Of a stretch of 64,000 bases of DNA, positions 55,863-63,871 are shown piece by piece. Under the pieces are notes generated by a model. The model saw nothing but the letters and a program-made list of their open reading frames with translations. It was not told where the DNA came from and did not search any database. How positions within the stretch are numbered: the stretch's first letter is position 1; the number at the start of each line of letters is the position of its first letter. Both the position numbers and the translations under genes were made by a program. The stretch comes from Caldibacillus debilis DSM 16016 (lineage in GTDB: Bacteria > Bacillota > Bacilli > Bacillales > Caldibacillaceae): contig NZ_KB912913.1 in assembly GCF_000383875.1 (NCBI RefSeq), positions 118,846 to 182,845 of the forward strand, given 5' to 3'.

Positions 55863-57251
55863 ATGGATATTCGTTATCGTTTCCCTGCCGGTTTCTGGTG
55901 GGGGTCGGCAACTTCGGCCACCCAAATCGAAGGAGCGGCAAGGGAAGGCGGAAAAGGGAAAAACATTTGGGATTATTGGTATGAAATCGAGCCGAATCGT
56001 TTTTTTGACAAGGTGGGTCCGGAGACTGCCTCCGATTTTTACCATCTGTATAAAGAAGACATCCGGCTGATGAAGGAAATTGGGCATAATTCCTTCCGTT
56101 TTTCCATTTCCTGGTCGAGGCTCGTTCCCGGCGGTAGGGGAAAGGTAAATCCGGAAGCGGTGAATTTTTACAACCATGTGATTAACGAACTGCTGAAAAA
56201 CGGCATCGAACCTTTCGTTACCCTATACCATTTCGACATGCCTTTGGAATTGCAGGAAGAAGGCGGCTGGGAAAGCCGGGAAGTGGTGGAAGCTTATAAA
56301 AACTATGCGGCCCAGTGCTTCCGTTTGTTCGGCGACCGGGTAAAAATGTGGTTTACCTTCAATGAACCGATCGTTCCGGTTGAAGGAGGATATTTGTACG
56401 ACTTTCATTATCCGAACGTCGTTGATTTCCGGCGGGCGGCCCAGGTAGCCTTTCATACCATGCTCGCCCATGCGAAGGCCGTCGAGGCGTTCCGCGAAGC
56501 CGGGATACGGGGAGGAAAGATCGGCATCATCCTGAATTTAACGCCCTCCTATCCGAGGAGCCGTCATCCGGCAGACATGAAGGCCGCCCGCATCGCCGAT
56601 TTGTTTTTCAACCGGAGCTTTCTGGATCCGGCGGTTTTGGGGGAATATCCGGAAGAACTCGTCCGGCTGTTGCAAGAGTACGGGCAATTGCCGGCATTCC
56701 GTAAGGAAGATTTGGAATGGATCAAAAATTATAAAATCGACATCCTCGGCGTCAATTATTACCAGCCGAGGAGGGTGAAAGCGAAGGATCATTTGCCCAA
56801 TCCCTACAGCCCCTTTATGCCGGAATGGTTTTTTGATTATTACGAAATGCCGGGAAGGAAAATGAACCCCTACCGCGGATGGGAGATCTACGAAAAGGGC
56901 ATTTACGACATCATGGTCAATTTGAAGGAAAACTACGGAAACATCGAATGCTATGTTTCGGAAAACGGTATGGGCGTGCAGGATGAGGAACGTTTTATCC
57001 GGGACGGGATGATTCACGACGATTATCGGATCGAATTTATCAAAGGCCATTTGATTTGGCTCCATAAGGCGATCCGGGAAGGATGCAACGTCAAAGGCTA
57101 CCATTTGTGGACATTCATGGACAATTGGTCGTGGACGAATGCTTACAAAAACCGCTACGGCCTTGTTTCCGTCGACCTCCGCACGAAAAAAAGGACACCG
57201 AAGAAAAGCGCCTGGTGGTTTAAGTCGCTGGCGGAAAACAACGGATTCTGA
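55863..57251 (+). CDS. 6-phospho-beta-glucosidase, GH1
   Basis: Cytosolic glycoside hydrolase family 1 enzyme of 462 residues that splits phosphorylated cellobiose or related beta-glucosides imported by the PTS. The acid/base glutamate is in FTFNEP (near 166) and the nucleophile in YVSENGMG (near 367). The opening RFPAGFWWGSATSATQIEGA is typical. In the Bacillus subtilis lic operon the corresponding enzyme LicH is a GH4, so here a BglA/BglH-type enzyme occupies the place. AAGGGAGGAGGAAAAAC precedes the ATG. A terminator follows. Confidence 0.92.
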   Translation: MDIRYRFPAGFWWGSATSATQIEGAAREGGKGKNIWDYWYEIEPNRFFDKVGPETASDFYHLYKEDIRLMKEIGHNSFRFSISWSRLVPGGRGKVNPEAVNFYNHVINELLKNGIEPFVTLYHFDMPLELQEEGGWESREVVEAYKNYAAQCFRLFGDRVKMWFTFNEPIVPVEGGYLYDFHYPNVVDFRRAAQVAFHTMLAHAKAVEAFREAGIRGGKIGIILNLTPSYPRSRHPADMKAARIADLFFNRSFLDPAVLGEYPEELVRLLQEYGQLPAFRKEDLEWIKNYKIDILGVNYYQPRRVKAKDHLPNPYSPFMPEWFFDYYEMPGRKMNPYRGWEIYEKGIYDIMVNLKENYGNIECYVSENGMGVQDEERFIRDGMIHDDYRIEFIKGHLIWLHKAIREGCNVKGYHLWTFMDNWSWTNAYKNRYGLVSVDLRTKKRTPKKSAWWFKSLAENNGF

Positions 57252-57267
57252 ACACAAGCTTTCCTGC

Positions 57268-57298
57268 GGTTCTGGTCTTTATGATCAGAGCCTTTTTT
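57268..57298 (+). terminator. intrinsic terminator after the 6-phospho-beta-glucosidase gene
   Basis: GGTTCTGGTC (57268-57277) pairs with GATCAGAGCC (57283-57292), ten pairs including two G-U, then TTTTTT. Confidence 0.8.
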
Positions 57299-57402
57299 CG
57301 AATGCTTTCCCTTTCGGATATAAGCGATTCCCTGCATTATTATGATCGATTTTTCCAAGCCGTTGCTGTGATTCGGCAAAAATTCATTTGGAGTGTCCGA
57401 TC

Positions 57403-59328
57403 ATGATCAACTCCCGTTTAAAAACGATATTGCGAGAATTGATGTCCGTTAAGACTCCTCTAACGGGGGCGTATCTGGCCAATTTAAACAAGGTTACTCC
57501 GCGAACGACCAGGGAAGATATAAAAATGCTGGATGATTTGCTCCGGATGCATGGTGCCCGCATTTCTTCCCTGATGGGCAGGGGATACCAGCTGGAGGTA
57601 TTGGATGACCAAAAATTCCGAAGCTTTTTGCGCAATCTTTCCGCTGCGGAACAAGATTCGGCGCCCATGCCCCCGAAAACCCCCGAGGAAAGGATCAAAT
57701 ACATCATCCGACGTCTGCTGTTATGTGACGATTATTTAAAACTGGATGATTTGGCGGAAGAAATGTACATCAGCAAATCCACCATACAAAATGACTTTAG
57801 ATCGGTAAAAAAAATATTAAATGACTACGGATTGAAGATTATCGCACGGCCGAACTACGGCCTGAAAGTTACGGGCAGCGAGCTGAAATTGCGTTTCTGT
57901 CTTGCGGAATATTTGTTTGATCGGGATGACCAAAAGGAGATGTTGCTTGAACCGCCCATTTCGTTTCTGCAGAAGAAAGAGCTGGATCTTATTTTTCATA
58001 TCATCATGAAACAGCTGAAACAACACCATATCACCATGCCGGATATCGCGGTAAACAACTTAATGATCCATATGGCCATCACGATCAAGCGGATAAAAGA
58101 CGGTTACAGCATTGAACTTTACCAGAAGGAAATTCAAGAGATCCGTAAACAAAAGGAATATCAAGTGGCCAAAGATATCGCCAAAGAAGTGGAGAAGGCC
58201 TTCGGGATTCAAATTCCGCCGGCGGAAGTCGCTTATATCACCATTCACCTGCTTGGAACGAAGATCATTTCCAGGGCCGGCGGGGAGGCGGAACAAATGA
58301 TCGACGGCGAAATCCTCCGCATCGTAAAGGCAGCCCTCGCCAAAATTGACGAAGATCTAAAATTAAATATTGAAGGGGACAAGGAACTGATCCTCGGTCT
58401 TGCCCTGCATCTCAAGCCGGCCGTTAATCGTTACAAATTCGGCATGAATATCCGGAACCCTTTGCTGAATGACATCAAAAAGAACTATCCTTTGGCTTTT
58501 GAAGCGGCGATCATCGCCGGTTTGGTCATCGGGAAGGAGACCGGAACCGTGATCGATGAAAATGAGGCAGGATATATTGCCCTTCATATCGGTGCGGCGA
58601 TTGAAAGGAAAAAGATGAAATCGCAGCCGAAACGTTGCCTCGTTGTCTGCGCTTCCGGCCACGGGACGGCAAAGTTGATCCAATATAAACTGAAATCCTA
58701 TTTCGGAAACAATCTGGATGTGGCCGGAACAAGCGAATATTACAATCTGCAGCAAATGCCTTTGGATGATATCGATTTTATCATCAGTTCCGTTCCGATT
58801 CCCGACAGTTTCGGCATACCCGTTCTCGAAGTAAATGCCGTCCTGAATGAATCGGATTTAAAAAAGATTGAGCAATTTATTTTGAAGAACAGCCAATCGA
58901 GAAAAAACTATTTTCGGAAAGATCTCACGTTTTTGGGAAAACATTTTCGGTCCAAAGAGGAAGTTTTGGAATTTTTGCACCGGACCCTGATGGAAAAAGG
59001 ACTGGTGAAACAAAATTTTTTGGAATTCGTTTATGAAAGGGAGAAGGTGGCCCCCACCTCCTTTGGGAATTTGGTTGCCGTGCCTCATCCCATCACCCCG
59101 CAGAGCGAAGAAACATTTCTCGCCGTCTGCACCCTCGAAAAACCCGTCAACTGGAGCGAGAAACCCGTTCAGCTGGTCATCTTGTTCAGCGTCAAGAAAA
59201 ACAGTGAAGAAGATTTGGAAGAAATGTATAATCTGCTTGTAAAAATCATTCACGATCCCTCCATTGTTCAGCGCCTCGTCCAGGCGGACAATTACGGAGA
59301 ATTTATTGCCTGCATCGAAGAAATTTAA
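57403..59328 (+). CDS. licR: PRD-containing PTS regulator, LicR/ManR type
   Basis: Transcription activator of 641 residues. Two N-terminal helix-turn-helix domains (the second with DDLAEEMYISKSTIQNDFRS) are followed by two PTS regulation domains (about 180-390) with conserved histidines. A IIB-like domain comes next (CLVVCASGHGTAKLIQYKL, with cysteine), then a C-terminal IIA domain (NLVAVPHPITPQSEETFLAV, with histidine). This domain order is that of LicR, activator of lichenan use; phosphorylation at these sites couples it to sugar flux. The ATG at 57403 follows TTTGGAG by nine bases. Separated from the operon by a terminator. Confidence 0.92.
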   Translation: MINSRLKTILRELMSVKTPLTGAYLANLNKVTPRTTREDIKMLDDLLRMHGARISSLMGRGYQLEVLDDQKFRSFLRNLSAAEQDSAPMPPKTPEERIKYIIRRLLLCDDYLKLDDLAEEMYISKSTIQNDFRSVKKILNDYGLKIIARPNYGLKVTGSELKLRFCLAEYLFDRDDQKEMLLEPPISFLQKKELDLIFHIIMKQLKQHHITMPDIAVNNLMIHMAITIKRIKDGYSIELYQKEIQEIRKQKEYQVAKDIAKEVEKAFGIQIPPAEVAYITIHLLGTKIISRAGGEAEQMIDGEILRIVKAALAKIDEDLKLNIEGDKELILGLALHLKPAVNRYKFGMNIRNPLLNDIKKNYPLAFEAAIIAGLVIGKETGTVIDENEAGYIALHIGAAIERKKMKSQPKRCLVVCASGHGTAKLIQYKLKSYFGNNLDVAGTSEYYNLQQMPLDDIDFIISSVPIPDSFGIPVLEVNAVLNESDLKKIEQFILKNSQSRKNYFRKDLTFLGKHFRSKEEVLEFLHRTLMEKGLVKQNFLEFVYEREKVAPTSFGNLVAVPHPITPQSEETFLAVCTLEKPVNWSEKPVQLVILFSVKKNSEEDLEEMYNLLVKIIHDPSIVQRLVQADNYGEFIACIEEI

Positions 59329-59940
59329 CCAACTTTGTTTCCATCTGGAGATCAAACGGGAGCCTGATCTGGAATACGGACTTATCCATTTTTTGTTTCA
59401 CGGGTGCGAAATGGCAACCCTCCGTTTGGAAAGGTTGGTTTTTACAGGAAAGAGGTGCGGTTGCTTCGATTCGAAGTGTGCGGAAATGGGGACGAGGTTC
59501 TCCCTGCAGGTTCCGGTAGGAGGGTCTGATGGTCGAGAAACCGTCCCGGTTGAATTTTTCACCGAAACCGGCTCAATCTTTTTTCGCGCGTTCGGAAAAA
59601 ATGCAAGCGTTTTAAGGGGGTTGGGGAAGAAGGCAGTTGAGATCTTCAGAAGCATGGACGGATCCGATGTGTGGACGGGGACGGATGGGAGGATCCGGGA
59701 TCCGGATGGACGGTCTGTGGGAATGGGGATGTACATCATCGATGTATTGTCCCTGTTGCCAAGTTCCGGATGCGCGGTCTGTGGGAATGGCCCGTTTCAG
59801 AGATGCTTCCCCCGGGCTTGGCAGCCGATGCGAAAGCACGGGAACATGCGATCGCATAAAAAATCACATGAAATACGGCCCGTTTTTTCCGTTGACATTA
59901 TTGGCCGAATCCGAAATAATGGGAGATGGTTGCCTATATC
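59329..59940. other. gene-free stretch between licR and the fluoride riboswitch
   Basis: About 610 bases. Open frames here have no ribosome site or known domain. It contains a 26-base near-identical direct repeat (listed). Confidence 0.45.
59701..59790 (+). repeat. 26-base direct repeat, two copies
   Basis: Copies at 59701-59726 and 59765-59790 agree at 24 of 26 positions; the shared core is CGGTCTGTGGGAATGG. They are 64 bases apart in non-coding DNA. No function is known to me. Confidence 0.8.
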
Positions 59941-59943
59941 ATC

Positions 59944-59997
59944 CGGTGATGGAGTTCCGCCGTTAACCGCCTTGCAAAAGGCTGATGACTCCTGCTG
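59944..59997 (+). ncRNA. fluoride riboswitch (crcB motif)
   Basis: The stretch GGTGATGGAGTTCCGCCG, then TTAACCGCC, AAAAGGCTGATGACTCCTGC, matches the crcB RNA motif: a GGNGAUGG start, a small CCGCC/GGC helix and the closing UGAUGACUCCUGC. GGAGT near the 5' end can pair with ACTCC near the 3' end. The last bases CCTGC (59991-59995) are also the 5' arm of the following terminator, so ligand binding would prevent termination. It lies about 120 bases before two crcB genes, exactly as expected. Confidence 0.9.
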
Positions 59998-60026
59998 AAA
60001 AATTTTTCGGCAGGGGTTTTTTGTTT
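59991..60026 (+). terminator. expression-platform terminator of the fluoride riboswitch
   Basis: CCTGCTGAAAAA (59991-60002) pairs with TTTTTCGGCAGG (60003-60014, outer pairs), followed by GGTTTTTTGTTTTTT. Its 5' arm overlaps the riboswitch 3' end. Confidence 0.85.
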
Positions 60027-60117
60027 TTTCCAGAAAACGGCGGCTTCATGAAAGAAAATGCAGGGATGTTCGGGCAACCGCTTCAGTCACCGAAGAAAAA
60101 CAAAAAGGGGGATATTC

Positions 60118-60504
60118 ATGAAGAATGCGGCGCTATTGGCGGCGGGGGGATTTTTCGGCTCCGTTGCCCGGTTTGCCTTGGCGGAATGGATCCCGGCCCC
60201 GGAAGGCTTTCCCTTCGCTACCTTGCTCATCAACGGGCTGGGCTGCTTGTTTCTCGGCTGGTTTTACACCCGGGAAAACGCTAAGAAAAAGCCCAGGCCT
60301 GAACGGCTCCTTCTGATCGGCAGCGGGTTTACCGGTTCCTTCACTACCTTTTCCACCTTTTCCCTGGAGACGGTGCAATTGTTTCAAAGCGGACCCGTCT
60401 TTTTGGGTATTCTTTATCTCATAGGAAATTTGTCTGGGATTTGCATGGCCGCTTTGGGCGTAGGCTTGGCCTCGGCAAAAGGGAAGGAGGAGATCGGGGA
60501 ATGA
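60118..60504 (+). CDS. crcB: fluoride ion channel CrcB/Fluc, first subunit
   Basis: Small membrane protein of 128 residues with four helices; exports fluoride. GGFFGSVARFALAEWI, LLINGLGCLFLGWF and GSGFTGSFTTFSTFSLETVQ are the Fluc signatures, including the pore phenylalanine region TTFSTF. Where two crcB genes stand together, as here, the products usually form a heterodimer in dual topology. The start at 60118 follows AAAAAGGGGGATATTC. It overlaps the second gene by four bases and is controlled by the fluoride riboswitch upstream. Confidence 0.93.
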   Translation: MKNAALLAAGGFFGSVARFALAEWIPAPEGFPFATLLINGLGCLFLGWFYTRENAKKKPRPERLLLIGSGFTGSFTTFSTFSLETVQLFQSGPVFLGILYLIGNLSGICMAALGVGLASAKGKEEIGE

Positions 60505-60875
60505 TGGTTTTGGTCGGAATCGGGGGCTCCCTCGGGGCGATGGCAAGGTTTTGGCTCAGCGGCCTGCTGCCGTCCGGTGCCGGAAGCAACAGCCGTCCCT
60601 TTCCCGTGGGCACATGGGTTGTAAATCTCGGCGGTTCCTTTTTGTTAGGGTTCCTGGCAAAACTGTATACGGACAACCTCGTTCCGGAATGGTTCTGGCA
60701 TTTTGCCGGTGCAGGTTTTTGCGGCGCCTTTACCACCTTTTCCACCTTCGGCTACGAAACGATCAGCCTGTTGAAAGCAAAGCGGGTGAAAACCGCCGCC
60801 GTTTACGTGCTTTCTTCCCTGGCCGGGGGGATCGCCGCCGCATGGGCGGGCTTTCTGTGCCGGACGATATTTTAA
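60501..60875 (+). CDS. crcB: fluoride ion channel CrcB/Fluc, second subunit
   Basis: Partner of the preceding gene, 124 residues, four helices: GIGGSLGAMARFWLSGLL, GTWVVNLGGSFLLGFLAKLY and GFCGAFTTFSTFGYETISLL. The Asn in WVVNLGGSF is a conserved pore-lining position. The start is ATG at 60501 (AAGGAGGAGATCGGGGA upstream) or the adjacent ATG at 60504. A terminator follows at once. Confidence 0.93.
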   Translation: MMVLVGIGGSLGAMARFWLSGLLPSGAGSNSRPFPVGTWVVNLGGSFLLGFLAKLYTDNLVPEWFWHFAGAGFCGAFTTFSTFGYETISLLKAKRVKTAAVYVLSSLAGGIAAAWAGFLCRTIF

Positions 60876-60881
60876 ACGGAT

Positions 60882-60910
60882 AAAGCCCCGGGATGCCGCC
60901 CGGGGCTTTA
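60882..60910 (+). terminator. intrinsic terminator of the crcB operon
   Basis: AAAGCCCCGGG (60882-60892) pairs with CCCGGGGCTTT (60899-60909). An 11-bp perfect stem, seven bases after the crcB stop; the U-run is short. Confidence 0.7.
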
Positions 60911-61195
60911 TGCGGATGAAGGCCACCTGAAGGCGTGGCCGAACCGCTTGGACGAAATGCTTGCGGCCGCGGGCGAACGGGCTGATGCAGCATGCGCGCG
61001 GAATAATGAAAATTCCGAAGATCGCGGGCAAACGAGCTGCTGACACACGGCCACGGCAGGGCAAAAGCCGCTTGTGCCCTAATGAAGTTTTTTCTTCCCC
61101 CGAAAAAACAGACCTGAAGAAGCATGGCGCAAGCAGGCAGCGGTTTGCCTCAAGCAAATTTCGGACGGTGAAATCAGGCATAAAAAAGGGTCTGA
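60911..61195. other. spacer between crcB and the ABC-F gene
   Basis: About 285 bases between convergent genes. No gene or clear RNA element is seen. Confidence 0.4.
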
Positions 61196-63022
61196 TCAGC
61201 TCCCGGCATCATCCATTGTTTTCCGCAACTGTTTCATTTCCCTTTGAATCCGTTTCAATTGCTTCATCCGCTCTTCCTCTTCTTCGGGATCCCCCGATTC
61301 TTGGGTGATCAGCTGCTCGTATTGGAGTTTCAGCCGTTCCCATTCATTCGCCAGGATTTGGACGGAAGGGGAGAGGGACCGGCGGTTTTCCCATTCGGCG
61401 TACCCTCCGGAAAAAACGGCGGCCTTTCCGTTTTCGATATGCACCACCTTATTGCTCACTTTCCGCAGCAGGTAAGGATCGTGGGCGACGAGGACGATGG
61501 AACCGGGAAATTGTTCGAGGGCTTCTTCCACCCTTTCCCTGTCCGGGATATCGAAATAATTGACCGGCTCATCCAAAACCAGCAGATTGGCGGAGGAAAA
61601 ATACAATTTGACGAAGGCGACCCGGCACTTTTCTCCCATGCTCAAGTCCCGGATTTTTTTGTAGACGGTGTCCCTGCGGAACAGAAAGCAGGCCAAAATG
61701 GTGCGGGCTTCCGCCGATTTCATCTCCGGCAGCGACAAAATCTCATCCAAAATGGTCCGATCCGGATGCAAATTTTCCAGTTCTTGAAAGAATTGGCCGA
61801 TTTTCAACTGGGGATTTCTCGTCACCGTACCGGAACCGGGCGCCAATTCCCCCGTCAGCAATTTTAACAGGGTGGTTTTGCCGCTGCCGTTTTTGCCGAC
61901 CACCGCGATTCGGTCACGCCGGGCGATGTGGAGATTTACCTTTTCCAGCACACGCCTTTTCCCGTAGGAAAAAGAAACGTCGTTCATTTGCAGCATCTGT
62001 TTTCCGGAGAAATCGGCGGCTTCCAGGCTTGCCGAAATCCGCTCGGGCTCTTACGGTTTTTCGATTTTCCTCGCTTCCAGCCGTTCCAGCGCCCTTTCCT
62101 TCGCCTTGAATTTGGCCGCCTGTTTGGCCGCCTTTTTCTGGGCGTAAGGGTTCCGCACCCCCGCTTTGGCATTCGCCCGTTCGTACCAGCTTTTATAACG
62201 GGCGATGGTCTCCGTCAGCTTTTTCCTTTCCTGTTCCTGCTTCTCGTACAGGTATTGGAGGGACTTCATTTCCTGTTCCTTTTGCCTTTTGTAGGAAGAA
62301 TAGCCGCCGGCGTATTTCTTCGTGCCGGCTTTCGTCAATTCGTAGGTGACGGTCGCCGTATGATCGATAAATTCCCGTTCGTGGGAAATGAACAAAACGC
62401 TCCCAGGGAAACGCGAAAGCCAATTTTCCAGCCAGCGGACGGTTTCCAGATCCAAGTGGTTCGTCGGTTCATCGAGAAGCAAAAGTTCCGGGGAATGCCG
62501 GACGGACTTTGCCAGCTTCAGCCGGGTTTTTTGCCCGCCGCTTAGGCTCCCGGCAGGAACGTCCCACAATTCTTCGGAAATCCCGAATCGCTTTAATAAA
62601 TTTTCCATTTCCGCTTCCCATTCATAGCCGCCCGCATCCAAATAGCGCTGCAGCCGACGGTTGTAGATTTCAACGGCGTTGGGGTCATTTCCCTTTGCGA
62701 GAAGTTCGGCGCAGCGGTCGAGCTCTTTTTTGAGCGGATAGTTGTGATGGCCTTCCATGACCCATTCTTTGGCGGTTAACGCAAGGTTTTCCGGCATGTC
62801 CTGGGGCATGATTCCGATTTTCGATTTTTCCACGCCGAAATAAATGTTTCCGGAATGAAAGGGCACCAACCCCAAAATTCCTTTCAAAAGCGTCGTTTTT
62901 CCGATGCCGTTTTCTCCGATCAGCGCCACCCGCTCGTTTTCTTTGATCTCCAGATCAACATTTTCAAACAGCCGGTTTCCGCCGATTTCCATCGCTGCCT
63001 TTTCCAGCTTTAAAAGAAACAT
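61196..63022 (-). pseudogene. ABC-F ribosome-protection-type ATPase interrupted by an in-frame stop
   Basis: ABC-F protein of 608 codons, two ATP-binding cassettes and no membrane domain. Cassette 1 has Walker A GENGIGKTT, signature LSGGQKTR and Walker B LLLLDEPTNHLDL, followed by the long charged linker. Cassette 2 has GKNGSGKTT, LSMGEKCR and LLVLDEPVNYFDI (Thr to Val in the usual DEPTN). The frame is continuous from the ATG at 63022 to 61196 except for TAA at 62051-62053, right after the linker (RKIEKP, stop, EPERISASLE). Cassette 2 could restart at the ATG 61996, without a good ribosome site. Antibiotic-resistance ABC-F proteins displace drugs from ribosomes; the attenuator-like leader supports that type. 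GGAGGAAGATCCC precedes the start. Confidence 0.85.
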
Positions 63023-63093
63023 GGGATCTTCCTCCGTTCCGCCGTACAACAAGAAGCGGGCAGGCAGGCGATCGGCGTCCGCCGCATCACCGG

Positions 63094-63122
63094 AAAAAAA
63101 GACACAGGGCTTGCCTGTGTCT
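63094..63122 (-). terminator. leader terminator (attenuator) of the ABC-F gene
   Basis: On the reverse strand AGACACAGG (63122-63114) pairs with CCTGTGTCT (63108-63100), followed by seven T (63099-63093 region). It lies 70 bases before the ABC-F start, well inside the leader. An upstream CCTTGTGTCT (63184-63175) can compete for its 5' arm. Confidence 0.8.
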
Positions 63123-63223
63123 CCGCGGGTCAACCGGAAAATTCAATTGGCCGGGCGAAAGGAGCGCCAAAAAAAGACACAAGGATCCCGTTCTTTGCTG
63201 TACGGCAAGGTTGATTCGCTTAA

Positions 63224-63262
63224 TTAAAAGCAGAAGCCGCAAAAAGAACGGGAATTTTCCAT
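63224..63262 (-). CDS. putative leader peptide of the ABC-F gene
   Basis: A 12-codon ORF, MENSRSFCGFCF, lies between the promoter and the attenuator. AAGGAGG stands 15 bases before its ATG, which is far. Alternatively an ATT at 63270-63268, seven bases from AAGGAGG, would open a frame ending at 63220 with PQWKIPVLFAASAFN. Both frames cover TCCCGTTCTTT (63253-63243), which is perfectly complementary over 11 bases to 63196-63186. The frame is therefore uncertain, but a short translated leader is likely. Confidence 0.45.
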   Translation of the reverse strand: MENSRSFCGFCF

Positions 63263-63311
63263 TGTGGAATTTGGATGCCTCCTTCGCAGTTTCCCATTTT
63301 CGTTAAGTTTG

Positions 63312-63340
63312 ATTATAACAGGAATTCGGGAGGATGTCAC
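63312..63340 (-). promoter_or_regulatory. ABC-F gene promoter
   Basis: On the reverse strand GTGACA (63340-63335), 17-base spacer, TATAAT (63317-63312) preceded by TGT, an extended -10. Transcription would begin near 63305, leaving a leader of about 280 bases. Confidence 0.75.
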
Positions 63341-63384
63341 GGGTTTCGCGGAATCTGGACATCCCGATCCGGGAGGGAAAGGCG

Positions 63385-63871
63385 TTATTTTTCCACGACC
63401 GGAAGTCAAACTATGCAATAATCGTTTTGGATCGGCGTCATGTTCCACGCCGTTCGGATACAACGCAAATTCCGGTCCTCCCGCATGTTCGTACTCCGAT
63501 GAAGGAAGCCGTTCGGAATAAATCCGGTCCCACGCGTCGCGAACGGAATCCGGCATCGGACCCCTCATCGGAAAAACCGCGTGTCGGGAAGGGGGGAGGA
63601 CCGTTTCTTCCCAACCGTTTGGTACGTTCGTCCCCTTTTTCTCAATGCCGATAAAATAGGTGAACGATTCCTCTTCAGGGTCAAAATCTTCGCACACCCC
63701 GAACAATCCCATGCCGCCGCGTTCTTTTTCCGGCGCTTCGATGAATCCGTTCCGGCGGGATTCCTCCCGAAAGGCGGAAATGTCCCGGTGGTTCTGTTTA
63801 TTTCCCGGCCGCGTGCGGATCCCCTTTCCGATGATCCGGATTTCTCCAAGGTCCGCAATTTTGCATTCCAT
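63385..63871 (-). pseudogene. GyrI-like small-molecule-binding protein with damaged C-terminus
   Basis: The frame from the ATG at 63871 reads MECKIADLGEIRIIGKGIRT, GGMGLFGVCEDFDPEEESFT, YFIGIEKKGTNVPNGWEETV and EYEHAGGPEFALYPNG. This is the AraC effector-binding (GyrI-like) domain. After PEFALYPNG the frame loses similarity and runs on to 63224. In another frame NDYCIV, stop (TGA), LPVVEK, stop at 63385 gives the expected domain ending, apparently with Trp changed to a stop. So a frameshift plus a nonsense codon lie near 63400-63450. AAGGGAG precedes the start. Such proteins bind drugs or inhibit gyrase. Confidence 0.65.

Noticed and set aside
59264..59998. 244-codon open frame overlapping the end of licR
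   Set aside because: It overlaps licR, runs through the repeats and the fluoride riboswitch, and has no domain or ribosome site.
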